A DNA stretch of 64,000 nt from the NCBI GenBank assembly GCA_965204235.1, contig OZ241979.1, positions 3,162,001 through 3,226,000 of the forward strand. Reading direction: 5' to 3'. Every line of letters begins with the position of its first letter. Positions within the stretch are counted from its first letter, which is position 1. Below are positions 18,560 through 26,585 of the stretch, one piece after another. This stretch comes from JAJDTQ01 sp965204235. Lineage in GTDB: Bacteria > Desulfobacterota > Binatia > UBA9968 > JAJDTQ01. The notes beneath the pieces were generated by a model. It ran no database searches. It was not told the DNA's origin and was given only the letters and a program-made list of their open reading frames with translations. A program made the position numbers and the translations under genes.

Positions 18560-19086
18560 ACTCGAATATCGAGGGCTTGCATATCGGATTTTCCGGTATC
18601 CTGAAATTCCTGGAAGACAAGGGCGAGTTGTCGTGGCGGACGATGGCAGATGAAAATTTTCGGAAGGTATTGCTGATCGCCGTTGCTAGTCACTTTGAGC
18701 GTTCCCTGCAAGACGCGGTGTTCGACTTTGCCAAGGAGATCATGGGCGATAATCATCCCCTGGCCTATCTAATCAACATGAAGGCGATCACCGGCCAATA
18801 CCACACATGGTTCGTTTGGAGATCGGAAAACGCCAATCAATTTTGGGCTCTCTTTGGGGACTCGTTCAAGAAGAGCATGGAGCAAAAGGTACGTGATGAC
18901 GATAGCTTGAATTCTTCCATCAAAGCGTTTCTGGAGATCGGACGGGAAAGAAATCGCCTGGTCCATCGCGACTTCAGCGACTTCACGCTCGAGAAGACGA
19001 CAGAAGAAATATACAAACTTTACTCTGACGCGAGGATCTTCGTCGAGCGAGTCCCCGAGCTTCTCAGGAATTTCATCGCAGGTTAG
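18556..19086 (+). CDS. HEPN-domain protein (RiboL-PSP-type), partner of DUF262
   Basis: A 176-residue all-helical protein. The segment SHFERSLQDAVFDFAKEIM fits the first helices of RiboL-PSP-type HEPN proteins. The late segment RERNRLVHRDFSDFTLEKT carries the HEPN catalytic signature R-x4-H (R132 to H137, RNRLVH) that cuts RNA in many toxins and defence effectors. Its ATG overlaps the stop of the DUF262 gene (ATGA), so the two are translated together and probably act as a unit. Whether HEPN is the toxin and DUF262 the sensor or inhibitor is inference. The low G+C matches its partner and differs from the flanks. Confidence 0.78.
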   Translation: MNSNIEGLHIGFSGILKFLEDKGELSWRTMADENFRKVLLIAVASHFERSLQDAVFDFAKEIMGDNHPLAYLINMKAITGQYHTWFVWRSENANQFWALFGDSFKKSMEQKVRDDDSLNSSIKAFLEIGRERNRLVHRDFSDFTLEKTTEEIYKLYSDARIFVERVPELLRNFIAG

Positions 19087-19125
19087 CGCCATCGCGCCAC
19101 GAATCTGCCGACGCTGGCGCGTCCC

Positions 19126-20751
19126 TCAACCCGAACGGAACTTTTCCGGGGTCACCTCGTTTCGCAGGATCTTTCCCACCTGGCTCTTGGGGAGCGACTC
19201 GGCGAACTCGATGCGGTACGGGATCTTGAAGTGGGCGAGTTCTTCCCCGAGGCTCCGGCGCAGCGCCTCCGCGAGCTCCGCGGAAGGCTCATGGCCGGTG
19301 GCCGGCACCACTACGCCCAGCACCCGGTTGCCGACCTCCGGGTCGGGCACGGGCGCCACCACGGCCTCGGCCACCGCGGGATGGCGCTGGAGGGCGTTCT
19401 CCACTTCCGTGGGCACGACGAACAGCCCGCGGCTCTTGAAACAGTCGTCGCTCCGTCCGACGATGAAGAAGTAGCCGTCCGGGTCCCGGTAGGCCAGGTC
19501 GCCCGTGTCGTAGAAACCGCGGCCCCGCGCCGCTTCGGTGCGCACGGGGTCTCGGTAGTATTCGAGGAAGAGCCCGGGATCGTCGGTGGAGATCACCGCC
19601 CGCCCCGTCTCGCCATCCGGCGCCGGGCGCCCGCGGTCGTCCACCACGGCGATGCCCACCCCCGGCGCGGGCACGCCCACGGACCCGGGCTTCACCGGAT
19701 GCCGGGGTCCCTGCCCCACCACGAGCTGGTACTCCGAGATCCCGTAGTGCTCGTACATCTCGCAACCGAAACGGGACCTCCATTCCCGGTAGGCGGCCTC
19801 TCGCAAGGGCTCGCCGGTGGAGTGCACGCACCGCAGGCGGCGCAGGTCGCAGGCGTCCTCGACGCCTTCCGTGGCCAGCATCCGGCGATAGACCGTGGCC
19901 ACGGAGTGGAGCACGGTGACGCCCAGGGCGGCCGCCTGGCCCAGCACGTTCCCGGGGGTAGCCCGCCCGGACAGCACCGCGCAGACGGCCCCGTTGCGAA
20001 GCGGAAAGAGCAGGTTGTGGCCCAGGGCGCTGATGAAACTCCACTCGCCCGTGGCCATGACCACGTCGCCGTCCTCGGGCGGAAGGCGGAAGCGGTTGAG
20101 GTCCCCCAGGGCCACGATCCACCGATGCGCGTGGACGATGACCTTGGGCCGTCCGGTGGTGCCGGAGGTGCAGACTGCGAACGCGGGCTCGTGGGCGGAG
20201 GCGTCCCGGGTGGGAACACCGTCTCCTTCCCGGACCAGGGACTCGAAGGCAATCTCGCCGTCACCGGCGTCGCCGGCGCACACCAGGGTACGGATACCCG
20301 TGGGCCGGCGCAGCCGCCGCAGGGCGGAAGCCCGGGACGCCTCGGTGACCGCGAGCCCGGGCGCGGTCTGCTCCAGGATGGCCTGGAGCTCCTGCACTCC
20401 CAGGAGCGAGTTCACCACCACCGGCAGCGCCCCGAGCTTCACCGCGGCCAGAAAGGCCGCGGCGAACTCCGGCGAGTTGGGCATCTGCACCAGCACCGGA
20501 TCCCCGGGCGAGACCCCCGACTCCTTCAGGCCGCGGGCCAGACCGTCCACCCTGCGCAGCAGCGCCTCATAGCTGAGCAAGCCGCCTTCCCAGACCATCG
20601 CGGTGCGCTCCCCCAACCCCGCGGCCACCGGCCGCTCCAGAACCTCCCGCATGAGGTTGAGCCGCGCCGGAACCTCCCGATAGCCCGGCCAAGGCGCGGA
20701 AGGCTCGATTCCGGCGCTCTTTCCGGTGGGATCTTCGGGTTGGTCGTTCAT
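19126..20751 (-). CDS. AMP-forming acyl-CoA synthetase (benzoate-CoA ligase-like)
   Basis: A 541-residue ANL-superfamily ligase that adenylates a carboxylic acid and passes it to CoA. The ATP-binding loop is CTSGTTGRPK (194-203). The acyl-site motif is YEHYGISEYQ, and FYDTGDLAYRDPDGYFFIVG with RSDDCFKSRG covers the hinge between domains. The catalytic lysine is K527 in PKSQVGKILRNE. The short alternating layout fits aryl or small-acid ligases such as benzoate-CoA ligase more than long-chain ones. The first dozen codons recur before the neighbouring sugar dehydrogenases, so the start MNDQPEDPTGKS belongs to a duplicated segment. No clear ribosome site precedes the ATG. Confidence 0.88.
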   Translation of the reverse strand: MNDQPEDPTGKSAGIEPSAPWPGYREVPARLNLMREVLERPVAAGLGERTAMVWEGGLLSYEALLRRVDGLARGLKESGVSPGDPVLVQMPNSPEFAAAFLAAVKLGALPVVVNSLLGVQELQAILEQTAPGLAVTEASRASALRRLRRPTGIRTLVCAGDAGDGEIAFESLVREGDGVPTRDASAHEPAFAVCTSGTTGRPKVIVHAHRWIVALGDLNRFRLPPEDGDVVMATGEWSFISALGHNLLFPLRNGAVCAVLSGRATPGNVLGQAAALGVTVLHSVATVYRRMLATEGVEDACDLRRLRCVHSTGEPLREAAYREWRSRFGCEMYEHYGISEYQLVVGQGPRHPVKPGSVGVPAPGVGIAVVDDRGRPAPDGETGRAVISTDDPGLFLEYYRDPVRTEAARGRGFYDTGDLAYRDPDGYFFIVGRSDDCFKSRGLFVVPTEVENALQRHPAVAEAVVAPVPDPEVGNRVLGVVVPATGHEPSAELAEALRRSLGEELAHFKIPYRIEFAESLPKSQVGKILRNEVTPEKFRSG

Positions 20752-20859
20752 GGAGTTCCATCCACGGGAAAACTTCGCCGCACCATGCCGGCATCCGACT
20801 CATCGACTTCCGCCCGCATGCCCCTCTGGTGGCCGCCGTTCCCTCGGACCGAACCGGTC

Positions 20860-22026
20860 CTACGGCGTCAACGGCTTGATGCGGTAGAGTCCTCCGCGCG
20901 GCTCGTCGGTGAGCAGCCACAGGCGCCCGTCCGGCCCCTGGCGCACGTCCCGGATGCGCCCCAGGCGGTCCTCCAGCAGCACCTCCTGCGCCACTACCGC
21001 CCCGCCGCGCAGCACGACGCGTCGGAGATGGCGACCGGCGAGCGCTCCCACGAACAGGTCGCCGCGCCAGCGCGGGAACCCGGTCCCGGTGTAGAACGCC
21101 ATCCCCGACGGCGCGATGGAGGGGGTCCAGTGCAGCAGCGGAGGCTCCATTCCCGGCGCCTCGGTCCCGACCCCGATACTGCCCCCCACGTACTCACGTC
21201 CATGGGTCACCACCGGCCAGCCGTAGTTGGCGCCGCCGCGCAGGACGTTGATCTCGTCGCCGCCGCGCGGGCCGTGCTCATGGATCCAGATGGCGCTGGT
21301 GGCGGGATGGATGGCCAAGCCCTGGGGGTTGCGGTGGCCGAAGGTGAACACCTCGGGCGCGGCCCCGGGAATGGCGAGCGCGGCAGTGCGCGGCGACGGA
21401 CTGCCGTCCGGCCGGATGCGCAGCACCGAGCCGGCGTGATTGGACGGGTCCTGGGCCCAGTGGCGCTGCCCGCGGTCTCCCACAGTCACCACCAAGTCGC
21501 CGTCGGCAAGGAACGCCAGGCGCGACCCGAAGTGGCGACCGTCGCTCGACGCGCGGTTCATGGCGAAGATGCGGCGCACCGCGACCAGGCGGTCGCCGGC
21601 CAACTCGGCGCGCGCCACCGCAGTGCGCCAGCCGCCCTCCACCTGCTCCGTATAGGAGAAATAGATTCGTCGGTTGTCGGCAAAGCCGGGATCCAGCGCC
21701 AAGTCCATGAGACCGCCCTGTCCTGCCGCGGCGACGGGAGGCAGTCCGCCGATGGGGCGGGCGCTGCCGTCCGCCCCCATGCGGAGCAGACGGCCGGGGC
21801 GTTCGGTAACCAGCATGTCGCCTCCTGGCAGGAACGCCACCGCCCAGGGATGCTCCAGCCCGGAAGCCACCGTGACTACCTGAAACCGATGCTCCCGCGA
21901 AACATGGCGCTGCGCCTGCGCCCACGCACCCTGGTACGCAAGCAGCCACAGGAACGAGAGCGCGAGCGCGATAGCGGGGCGCAGGAACGAACTCTTTCCG
22001 GTGGAATCTTCGGGATGGTCGTTCAT
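20860..22026 (-). CDS. PQQ-dependent sugar dehydrogenase (GSDH), copy 1
   Basis: A 388-residue secreted six-bladed beta-propeller dehydrogenase of the glucose/sorbosone (GSDH, YliI-like) family. Such enzymes oxidise aldoses in the periplasm with bound PQQ. Seen are GLEHPWAVAFLPGGDMLVTE, GQGGLMDLALDPGF, the conserved GHRNPQGLAIHP and HEHGPRGGDEINVL. The signal peptide is ALALSFLWLLAYQGAWAQ with a signal peptidase I type end; unlike copies 2 and 3 it has no lipobox cysteine. The first 12 residues (MNDHPEDSTGKS) copy the start of the upstream-type ligase gene, so the gene uses a borrowed start codon. No PQQ synthesis genes lie in the window. Confidence 0.86.
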   Translation of the reverse strand: MNDHPEDSTGKSSFLRPAIALALSFLWLLAYQGAWAQAQRHVSREHRFQVVTVASGLEHPWAVAFLPGGDMLVTERPGRLLRMGADGSARPIGGLPPVAAAGQGGLMDLALDPGFADNRRIYFSYTEQVEGGWRTAVARAELAGDRLVAVRRIFAMNRASSDGRHFGSRLAFLADGDLVVTVGDRGQRHWAQDPSNHAGSVLRIRPDGSPSPRTAALAIPGAAPEVFTFGHRNPQGLAIHPATSAIWIHEHGPRGGDEINVLRGGANYGWPVVTHGREYVGGSIGVGTEAPGMEPPLLHWTPSIAPSGMAFYTGTGFPRWRGDLFVGALAGRHLRRVVLRGGAVVAQEVLLEDRLGRIRDVRQGPDGRLWLLTDEPRGGLYRIKPLTP

Positions 22027-22133
22027 GGAGATCGATCCACGGGAAAACTTCATCGCACTACGCCGGCATCCACTCTTCGACTTCCGCCCACATACCCCTC
22101 CGATGGCCGCCGTTCCCCCGGCCCGGACCGGTC

Positions 22134-23408
22134 CTACGGCGCCAGCGGCTCGATGCGGTACAGCACTCCACGCCGCGCCGGCGCGTCGGTGAGCAGCCAC
22201 AAGCGTCCGTCCGGCCCCTGGCGCACGTCCCGGATGCGTCCCAGGCGGTCCTCCAGCAACACCTCCTGCGCCGCCACCCTCCCGCCGCGCAGCACGATGC
22301 GGCGGAGATGGCGACCGGCGAGCGCCCCCACGAACAGGTCGCCGCGCCAGCGCGGGAACCCGGTCCCGGTGTAGAACGCCATCCCCGACGGCGCGATGGA
22401 GGGGGTCCAGTGCAGCAGCGGAGGCTCCATTCCCGGCGCCTCGGTCCCCATCCCGATACTCCCTCCCCCATCCACCCAGTGCTCGCGTCCGTAGGTCACC
22501 ACCGGCCAGCCATAGTTGGCGCCGCCGCGCAGGACGTTGAGCTCGTCGCCGCCTCTCGGGCCGTGCTCATGGATCCAGATGGCGCCGGTGGCGGGATGGA
22601 TGGCCAAGCCCTGGGGGTTGCGGTGGCCGAAGGTGAACACCTCGGGCGCGGCCCCGGGAATGGCGAGCGCGGCAGTGCGCGGCGACGGACTGCCGTCCGG
22701 TCGGATGCGCAGCACCGAGCCGGCGTGGTCGGACGGGTCCTGGGCGCGGTGGCGTTGCCCGCGGTCTCCCACGGTCACCACCAGATCGCCATCGGCAAGG
22801 AACGCCAGGCGCGACCCGAAACGATCCGTGTGACGCGACGCGCGGTTCATGGCGAAGATGCGGCGCACCGCGACCAGGCGGTCGCCGGCCAACTCGGCGC
22901 GCGCCACCGCGGTGCGAAAACGCCCGCTCCCCCTCCGGGGCCGCTCCGTATAGGAGAAGTAGAGCCGTCGGTTTCCGGCAAAGCCGGGATCCAGCGCCAG
23001 ATCCAGCAGACCGCCCTGGTCTAGCGCGGCGACGAGAGGCAGTCCGCCGATGGGGCGGACGCGGCCGCCCGCCCCCACGCGGAGCAGACGGCCGCGGCGT
23101 TCGGTAACCAGCATGCCGTCGCCGGGCAGGAACGCCACCGACCAGGGACGACTCAGCCCGGTGGCCACCGGGACTACCCGGAACGGGTGCTCCCGCGAAG
23201 CGTACCTGTGCATCTCTGCCGCCCCGCCCCGGCACGCGAGCAGCAACAGGAACGACAGCATGAGGGGGACAACCGGGCGCAGGAACGAAACCGCCGCAGC
23301 CGGCGCAGGGCGGAAGCCCGGGACGCCTCGGTGACCGCAAGTCTGGACGCGGAAGGCTCGATTCCGGCGCTCTCTCTTTCCGGTCGGATCTTCACAATGG
23401 TCGTTCAT
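22134..23408 (-). CDS. PQQ-dependent sugar dehydrogenase (GSDH), copy 2, lipoprotein-like
   Basis: A 424-residue paralogue of copy 1 with the same propeller motifs (GHRNPQGLAIHP, HEHGPRGGDELNVL). The leader PLMLSFLLLLACRGG holds a lipobox (LLAC), so the mature protein is probably a lipoprotein. The first 40 residues do not look like a leader. That stretch of DNA is a remnant of a duplicated ligase gene read out of frame. The true start could be the ATG at 23408 borrowed from the ligase or an unrecognised later codon. A SPRRGSG-like insertion between blades distinguishes copies 2 and 3 from copy 1. Confidence 0.8.
   Translation of the reverse strand: MNDHCEDPTGKRERRNRAFRVQTCGHRGVPGFRPAPAAAVSFLRPVVPLMLSFLLLLACRGGAAEMHRYASREHPFRVVPVATGLSRPWSVAFLPGDGMLVTERRGRLLRVGAGGRVRPIGGLPLVAALDQGGLLDLALDPGFAGNRRLYFSYTERPRRGSGRFRTAVARAELAGDRLVAVRRIFAMNRASRHTDRFGSRLAFLADGDLVVTVGDRGQRHRAQDPSDHAGSVLRIRPDGSPSPRTAALAIPGAAPEVFTFGHRNPQGLAIHPATGAIWIHEHGPRGGDELNVLRGGANYGWPVVTYGREHWVDGGGSIGMGTEAPGMEPPLLHWTPSIAPSGMAFYTGTGFPRWRGDLFVGALAGRHLRRIVLRGGRVAAQEVLLEDRLGRIRDVRQGPDGRLWLLTDAPARRGVLYRIEPLAP
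23291..23408 (-). pseudogene. Internally deleted remnant of the acyl-CoA ligase 5' end
   Basis: One minus-strand frame reads SAGIEPSAS directly joined to RLAVTEASRASALRRLRR. In the intact ligase these segments lie about 110 residues apart. DNA at 23291-23342 matches 20305-20356, and 23345-23408 matches the ligase start region near 20692-20751. The copy has therefore lost about 335 bases internally and everything downstream of the second segment. It now provides the upstream region, and perhaps the start codon, of dehydrogenase copy 2. Confidence 0.75.
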
Positions 23409-24706
23409 GGAGTTCTATCCACGGGGAAACTCGGTCGCACTACGCCGGCATCCACTTTTCGACTTCCGCCCGCATGGATCCCCCCGTGACCGCCGTTTCC
23501 CCGCCCGGACTGATCCTGCGGCGCCAACGGCTCGATGCGGTACAGCGCTCCAGGCCGCTTGTCGGTGAGCAGCCACAAGCGCCCGTCCGGCCCCTGGCGC
23601 ACGTCCCGAACGCGCTCCCCGCGGTCTTTCAGCAACACCTCCTGCGCCGCCACCCTCCCACCGTGCAACACGATGCGGCGCAGATGGCGCCCCCGGAGCG
23701 CCCCCACGAACAGGTCGCCGCGCCAGCGCGGGAACCCGGTCCCGGTGTAGAACGCCATCCCCGACGGCGCGATGGAAGGGGTCCAGTGCAGCAGCGGAGG
23801 CTCCATTCCCGGCGCTTCGGTCCCCATCCCGATACGTCCTCCTTCATACTCCCAGTCCTCTCGGCCGTAGGTCACCACCGGCCAGCCGTAGTTGGCGCCG
23901 CCGCGCAGGACGTTGAGCTCGTCGCCGCCTCTCGGGCCGTGCTCATGGATCCAGATGGCGCCGGTGGCGGGATGGATGGCCAAGCCCTGGGGGTTGCGGT
24001 GGCCGAAGGTGAACACCTCGGGCGCGGCCCCGGGAATGGCGAGCGCGGCAGTGCGCGGCGACGGACTGCCGTCCGGCCGGATGCGCAGCACTGAGCCGGC
24101 GTGATTGTACGGGTCCTGGGCCCAGTGGCGCTGCCCGCGGTCTCCCACGGTCACCACCAAGTCCCCGTCGGCAAGGAACGCCAGGCGCGACCCGAAACGA
24201 TCCGTGCGACGCGACACGCGGTTCATGGCGAAGATGCGGCGCACCGCGACCAGGCGGTCGCCGGCCAACTCGGCGCGCGCCACCGCAGTGCGAAAACGCC
24301 CGCCCCCCCTTCGGGACCGCTCCGTATAGGAGAAGTAGAGCCGTCGGTTGCCGGCAAAGCCTGGATCCAGCGCCAGGTCCAGCAGACCGCCCTGCCCCAT
24401 CGCGGCGATGGGAGGCAGTCCGCCGACGGGGCGGGTGCCGCCGTCCGCCCCCACGCGAAGCAGACGTCCGCGGCGTTCGGTAACCAGCATGTCGCCGCCG
24501 GGCAGGAACGCCACCGCCCAGGGACGTATCAGCCCGGTGGCCACCGGGACCAACCGGAACGGGTGCTCCCGCGAAGCGTGCCTCTGTATCTCTGCCGCCC
24601 CGCCCTCGCACGCGAGCAGCAACAGGACCGACAGCATGAGCGGGACAACCGGGCGCAGGAACGGGATACTCCTGCCCGAGTACTTCTTCGATAATGTCAT
24701 GTTCAT
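23405..24706 (-). CDS. PQQ-dependent sugar dehydrogenase (GSDH), copy 3, stop-extended
   Basis: The third tandem paralogue has the same propeller motifs and a lipobox leader, PLMLSVLLLLACEGG. The normal end, RIEPLAP-stop, is lost: TAG has become CAG, and the frame runs on for about 34 residues into the spacer (QDQSGRGNGGHGG). Its 5' end is also abnormal. Identity with the other copies stops at FLRP, and upstream sequence comes from an unrelated gene fragment, giving a start such as MNMTLSKKYSG at 24706 or 24700. No ribosome site is visible there, so expression is doubtful. The domain itself is intact. Confidence 0.72.
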   Translation of the reverse strand: MNMTLSKKYSGRSIPFLRPVVPLMLSVLLLLACEGGAAEIQRHASREHPFRLVPVATGLIRPWAVAFLPGGDMLVTERRGRLLRVGADGGTRPVGGLPPIAAMGQGGLLDLALDPGFAGNRRLYFSYTERSRRGGGRFRTAVARAELAGDRLVAVRRIFAMNRVSRRTDRFGSRLAFLADGDLVVTVGDRGQRHWAQDPYNHAGSVLRIRPDGSPSPRTAALAIPGAAPEVFTFGHRNPQGLAIHPATGAIWIHEHGPRGGDELNVLRGGANYGWPVVTYGREDWEYEGGRIGMGTEAPGMEPPLLHWTPSIAPSGMAFYTGTGFPRWRGDLFVGALRGRHLRRIVLHGGRVAAQEVLLKDRGERVRDVRQGPDGRLWLLTDKRPGALYRIEPLAPQDQSGRGNGGHGGIHAGGSRKVDAGVVRPSFPVDRTP

Positions 24707-24862
24707 CAGGAAAATCGAGTGATGCGCGGCCCTCATCCGGATCGTGTCCAACAAGTCTGACTTCCTCCATGATCTGCTGCATGTTGTCGACAATCTTCCG
24801 AGGCGTGATCTCCGTGAGTTGAGAAGCGATGCTCTCAATGGCGGACTTCTCAATCGTAGTGG
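24690..24862 (-). pseudogene. Gene fragment upstream of dehydrogenase copy 3
   Basis: The minus strand, in a frame different from the dehydrogenase, reads IESIASQLTEITPRKIVDNM and then QQIMEEVRLVGHDPDE before running into copy 3. A stop lies just upstream of this frame. It looks like the end or middle of a helical protein cut by the duplication junction near 24663. I do not recognise the family. Confidence 0.35.
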
Positions 24863-24869
24863 AGCTTCA

Positions 24870-25262
24870 TATTCGTAATCATCAAAGCCTTGCGCCAGGA
24901 GTTCTCTGGCGATGATAACTTCGGATTTGGAACGAACGAAACATTTCCTTTCTGTCAGATGCCATCGCCCGCCAAGTGTGGGCGAAGCCTTTACCGATGA
25001 TCTCCCTTGCCGTGCCTTTCGCATGAGCGGGTGATTGCATGATTCGCTCGAAGACAGGCCACGGGTCGGCGTTCTCGTCGCCGTTTCCCCTGGCGCACTC
25101 CGCTGCGAGTTCGCAGGCGGCCAAGTTGCCGCCGTCTCCGGGAAACGCCGTCAGGGCGGAGCCGAATCCGGGAAATGGGCCGCGCATGCGCCACAGGCGA
25201 TTGAGCTGTTCGTCAAGCACACGCCAAAACATGGTTCCATGGCCCTGGAAGTACAGCCTCAA
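24870..25262 (-). pseudogene. Decayed large helicase/nuclease gene fragments
   Basis: Two overlapping minus-strand frames each keep convincing protein sequence. One has LDEQLNRLWRMRGPFPGFGS and PWPVFERIMQSPAHAKGT. The other has ERKCFVRSKSEVIIARELLA followed by DDYEYEAPL. The second resembles the FVRSKSEVIIA...YEYE nuclease-type segment near the end of large ATP-dependent helicase proteins, and the first resembles an N-terminal region of such proteins. Their adjacency implies a large internal deletion plus frameshift. Confidence 0.45.
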
Positions 25263-25300
25263 TCCGTTGCAAAGCCGTCATGCAACTCAGCACTGATGCA

Positions 25301-25367
25301 GGGTGTCGTTCGACTTCGCTTCGCTACGCTCGGGACGAACGGGGATCGTTGTTCGGAGTTTCCTGTA
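25301..25367 (-). repeat. Dispersed inverted-repeat element, copy 2
   Basis: In the minus orientation it reads GGAAACTCCGAACAACGATC, then the CGTTCGTCCCGAGCGTAGCG core, then AAGCGAAGTCGAACGAC. It lies between the decayed helicase fragments and the second bicupin gene. Confidence 0.7.
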
Positions 25368-25444
25368 ATGAGATTGGCGTTCGCTGGAGACGTCGTTTTC
25401 AGGCCGGTGGGAGAACAACGCGCCGGCAGCCCGGAAGCGCCGGA

Positions 25445-26545
25445 TCAGGCCGCGCCCCGCCGTTCCAGGATGTGGGCCATGTCCACCTTGGCGCCGGAGC
25501 GTCCGCAGGCGTCCACGAACAGGTCGATGACGTCGTCGTCCTCGTCTTCGTGTTCGATCTGCCAGCCGCCCTGGTTGAGGGGCACGTCGGACTGGATCTT
25601 GCCCGGAGCGAGCTTGAACATGCGGCTGAGCATCTTGAGGGCGAGGTAGCGGGCGGGCCGGGGGCCGGAGTTGAAGTGCTGGTGGAACCAGCCTTCCGGG
25701 GGCACCACCAGGGAGCCGGGCTTCCAGATGAACTGCTGCTTCTCCTCGCCTTCGGGCCACATGAGCGAATAGCCTTCGCCGGAAAGGATCATCACGTGGG
25801 CGCCGGGTCCGTGGCGGTGCGCCTTCTTGTATCGTCCCACCGGGAACTCCGAGACGTGCGCGCCCATGTGGCTCGCCACCATCTCGAAGAAGACCGTGCG
25901 GCTTCCCTTGCCCCGCTCCTCCCACGCGATGGGCTCGATGTGGGCCACGTCGGGGATGAAGTTGGTCTCCAGCACCCGGTCGTTGTACAGGCGTGCGTGG
26001 CCGCGGAAGTCCCGGTGGTCGTCGAAGCGGTCCGTGAAGGCGTAGGGATTGTTCATGACGAAGTCTTCGTTGTGGAAGATGTTGTGGACCAGCGGCGCGT
26101 TGGTGACCCCCAGGAGCTTGGCCTCCCGGTCGCCCTGGCCGTTGAAGTGCTGGTAGGTGGCGTTGACGGGTATGGCGAACAGGCTCCCCTCCTGCCACTC
26201 GAAGCTCTGGCCCTTGCCGCCGCCCTGCCACAGGGTGGTGGCGCCGCGGCCCGAGAGCACATAGACCAGCTCCTCGTACAGGTGCTTCTCCGGGTTGAGG
26301 CCCTTGCCCGGAGGGATCGACACCACGAAGGCGTCGTCCAGGTAGCCGGCCCCTTCCAGGTTGATATAGACGCCGTGGCCGCCCTTGCGGTCCCACCACT
26401 TCATCGGCGCCTCCTTGAGGTCTTCGACGAAGTAGCCCCGGATCACGTCCACCCCCTGGGACTCCACCCAGCGGTCATAGGGCGTGTCCATCACTTCGGC
26501 GTTCCGGTCCACGCGCTCGAAGTTGCCGAGACTCTCGATCTTCAT
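25445..26545 (-). CDS. Bicupin-domain protein, paralogue of the 8.6 kb gene
   Basis: A 366-residue two-barrel cupin. The first barrel has NPEKHLYEELVYVLSGRGAT and YQHFNGQG. The second has KKAHRHGPGAHVMILSGEGY and WFHQHFNSG, with a full set of likely metal-binding histidines. The start at 26545 follows GGAGGG by about six bases. It aligns end to end with the bicupin at 8613-9686 (shared VSGRGAT, FHNTDF/FHNEDF and the second-barrel block), but sits in a different context, 40 bases after hflC on the same strand. An acidic tail (EHEDEDDD) is shared with the paralogue's YEDEDPG tail. Substrate unknown. Confidence 0.83.
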   Translation of the reverse strand: MKIESLGNFERVDRNAEVMDTPYDRWVESQGVDVIRGYFVEDLKEAPMKWWDRKGGHGVYINLEGAGYLDDAFVVSIPPGKGLNPEKHLYEELVYVLSGRGATTLWQGGGKGQSFEWQEGSLFAIPVNATYQHFNGQGDREAKLLGVTNAPLVHNIFHNEDFVMNNPYAFTDRFDDHRDFRGHARLYNDRVLETNFIPDVAHIEPIAWEERGKGSRTVFFEMVASHMGAHVSEFPVGRYKKAHRHGPGAHVMILSGEGYSLMWPEGEEKQQFIWKPGSLVVPPEGWFHQHFNSGPRPARYLALKMLSRMFKLAPGKIQSDVPLNQGGWQIEHEDEDDDVIDLFVDACGRSGAKVDMAHILERRGAA

Positions 26546-26585
26546 TCCGTCCCTCCGCAGACCGGCTGCCGCCCGGCTCTTCCAC

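Larger units (their letters stand above)
20725..24690 (-). repeat. Tandem array of three sugar dehydrogenase units
   Basis: Three minus-strand units of about 1.2-1.3 kb repeat in tandem. Each has a roughly 110-base spacer (GTCGTTCATGGAG..ATCCACGGG, then a CCGGCATCC block) followed by a dehydrogenase gene. Long stretches are near-identical in DNA between copies, for example around 21290-21440, 22560-22710 and 23935-24090. Copies differ mostly at their 5' ends and at the stop codon of the third. The pattern shows fairly recent tandem duplication. Confidence 0.85.
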
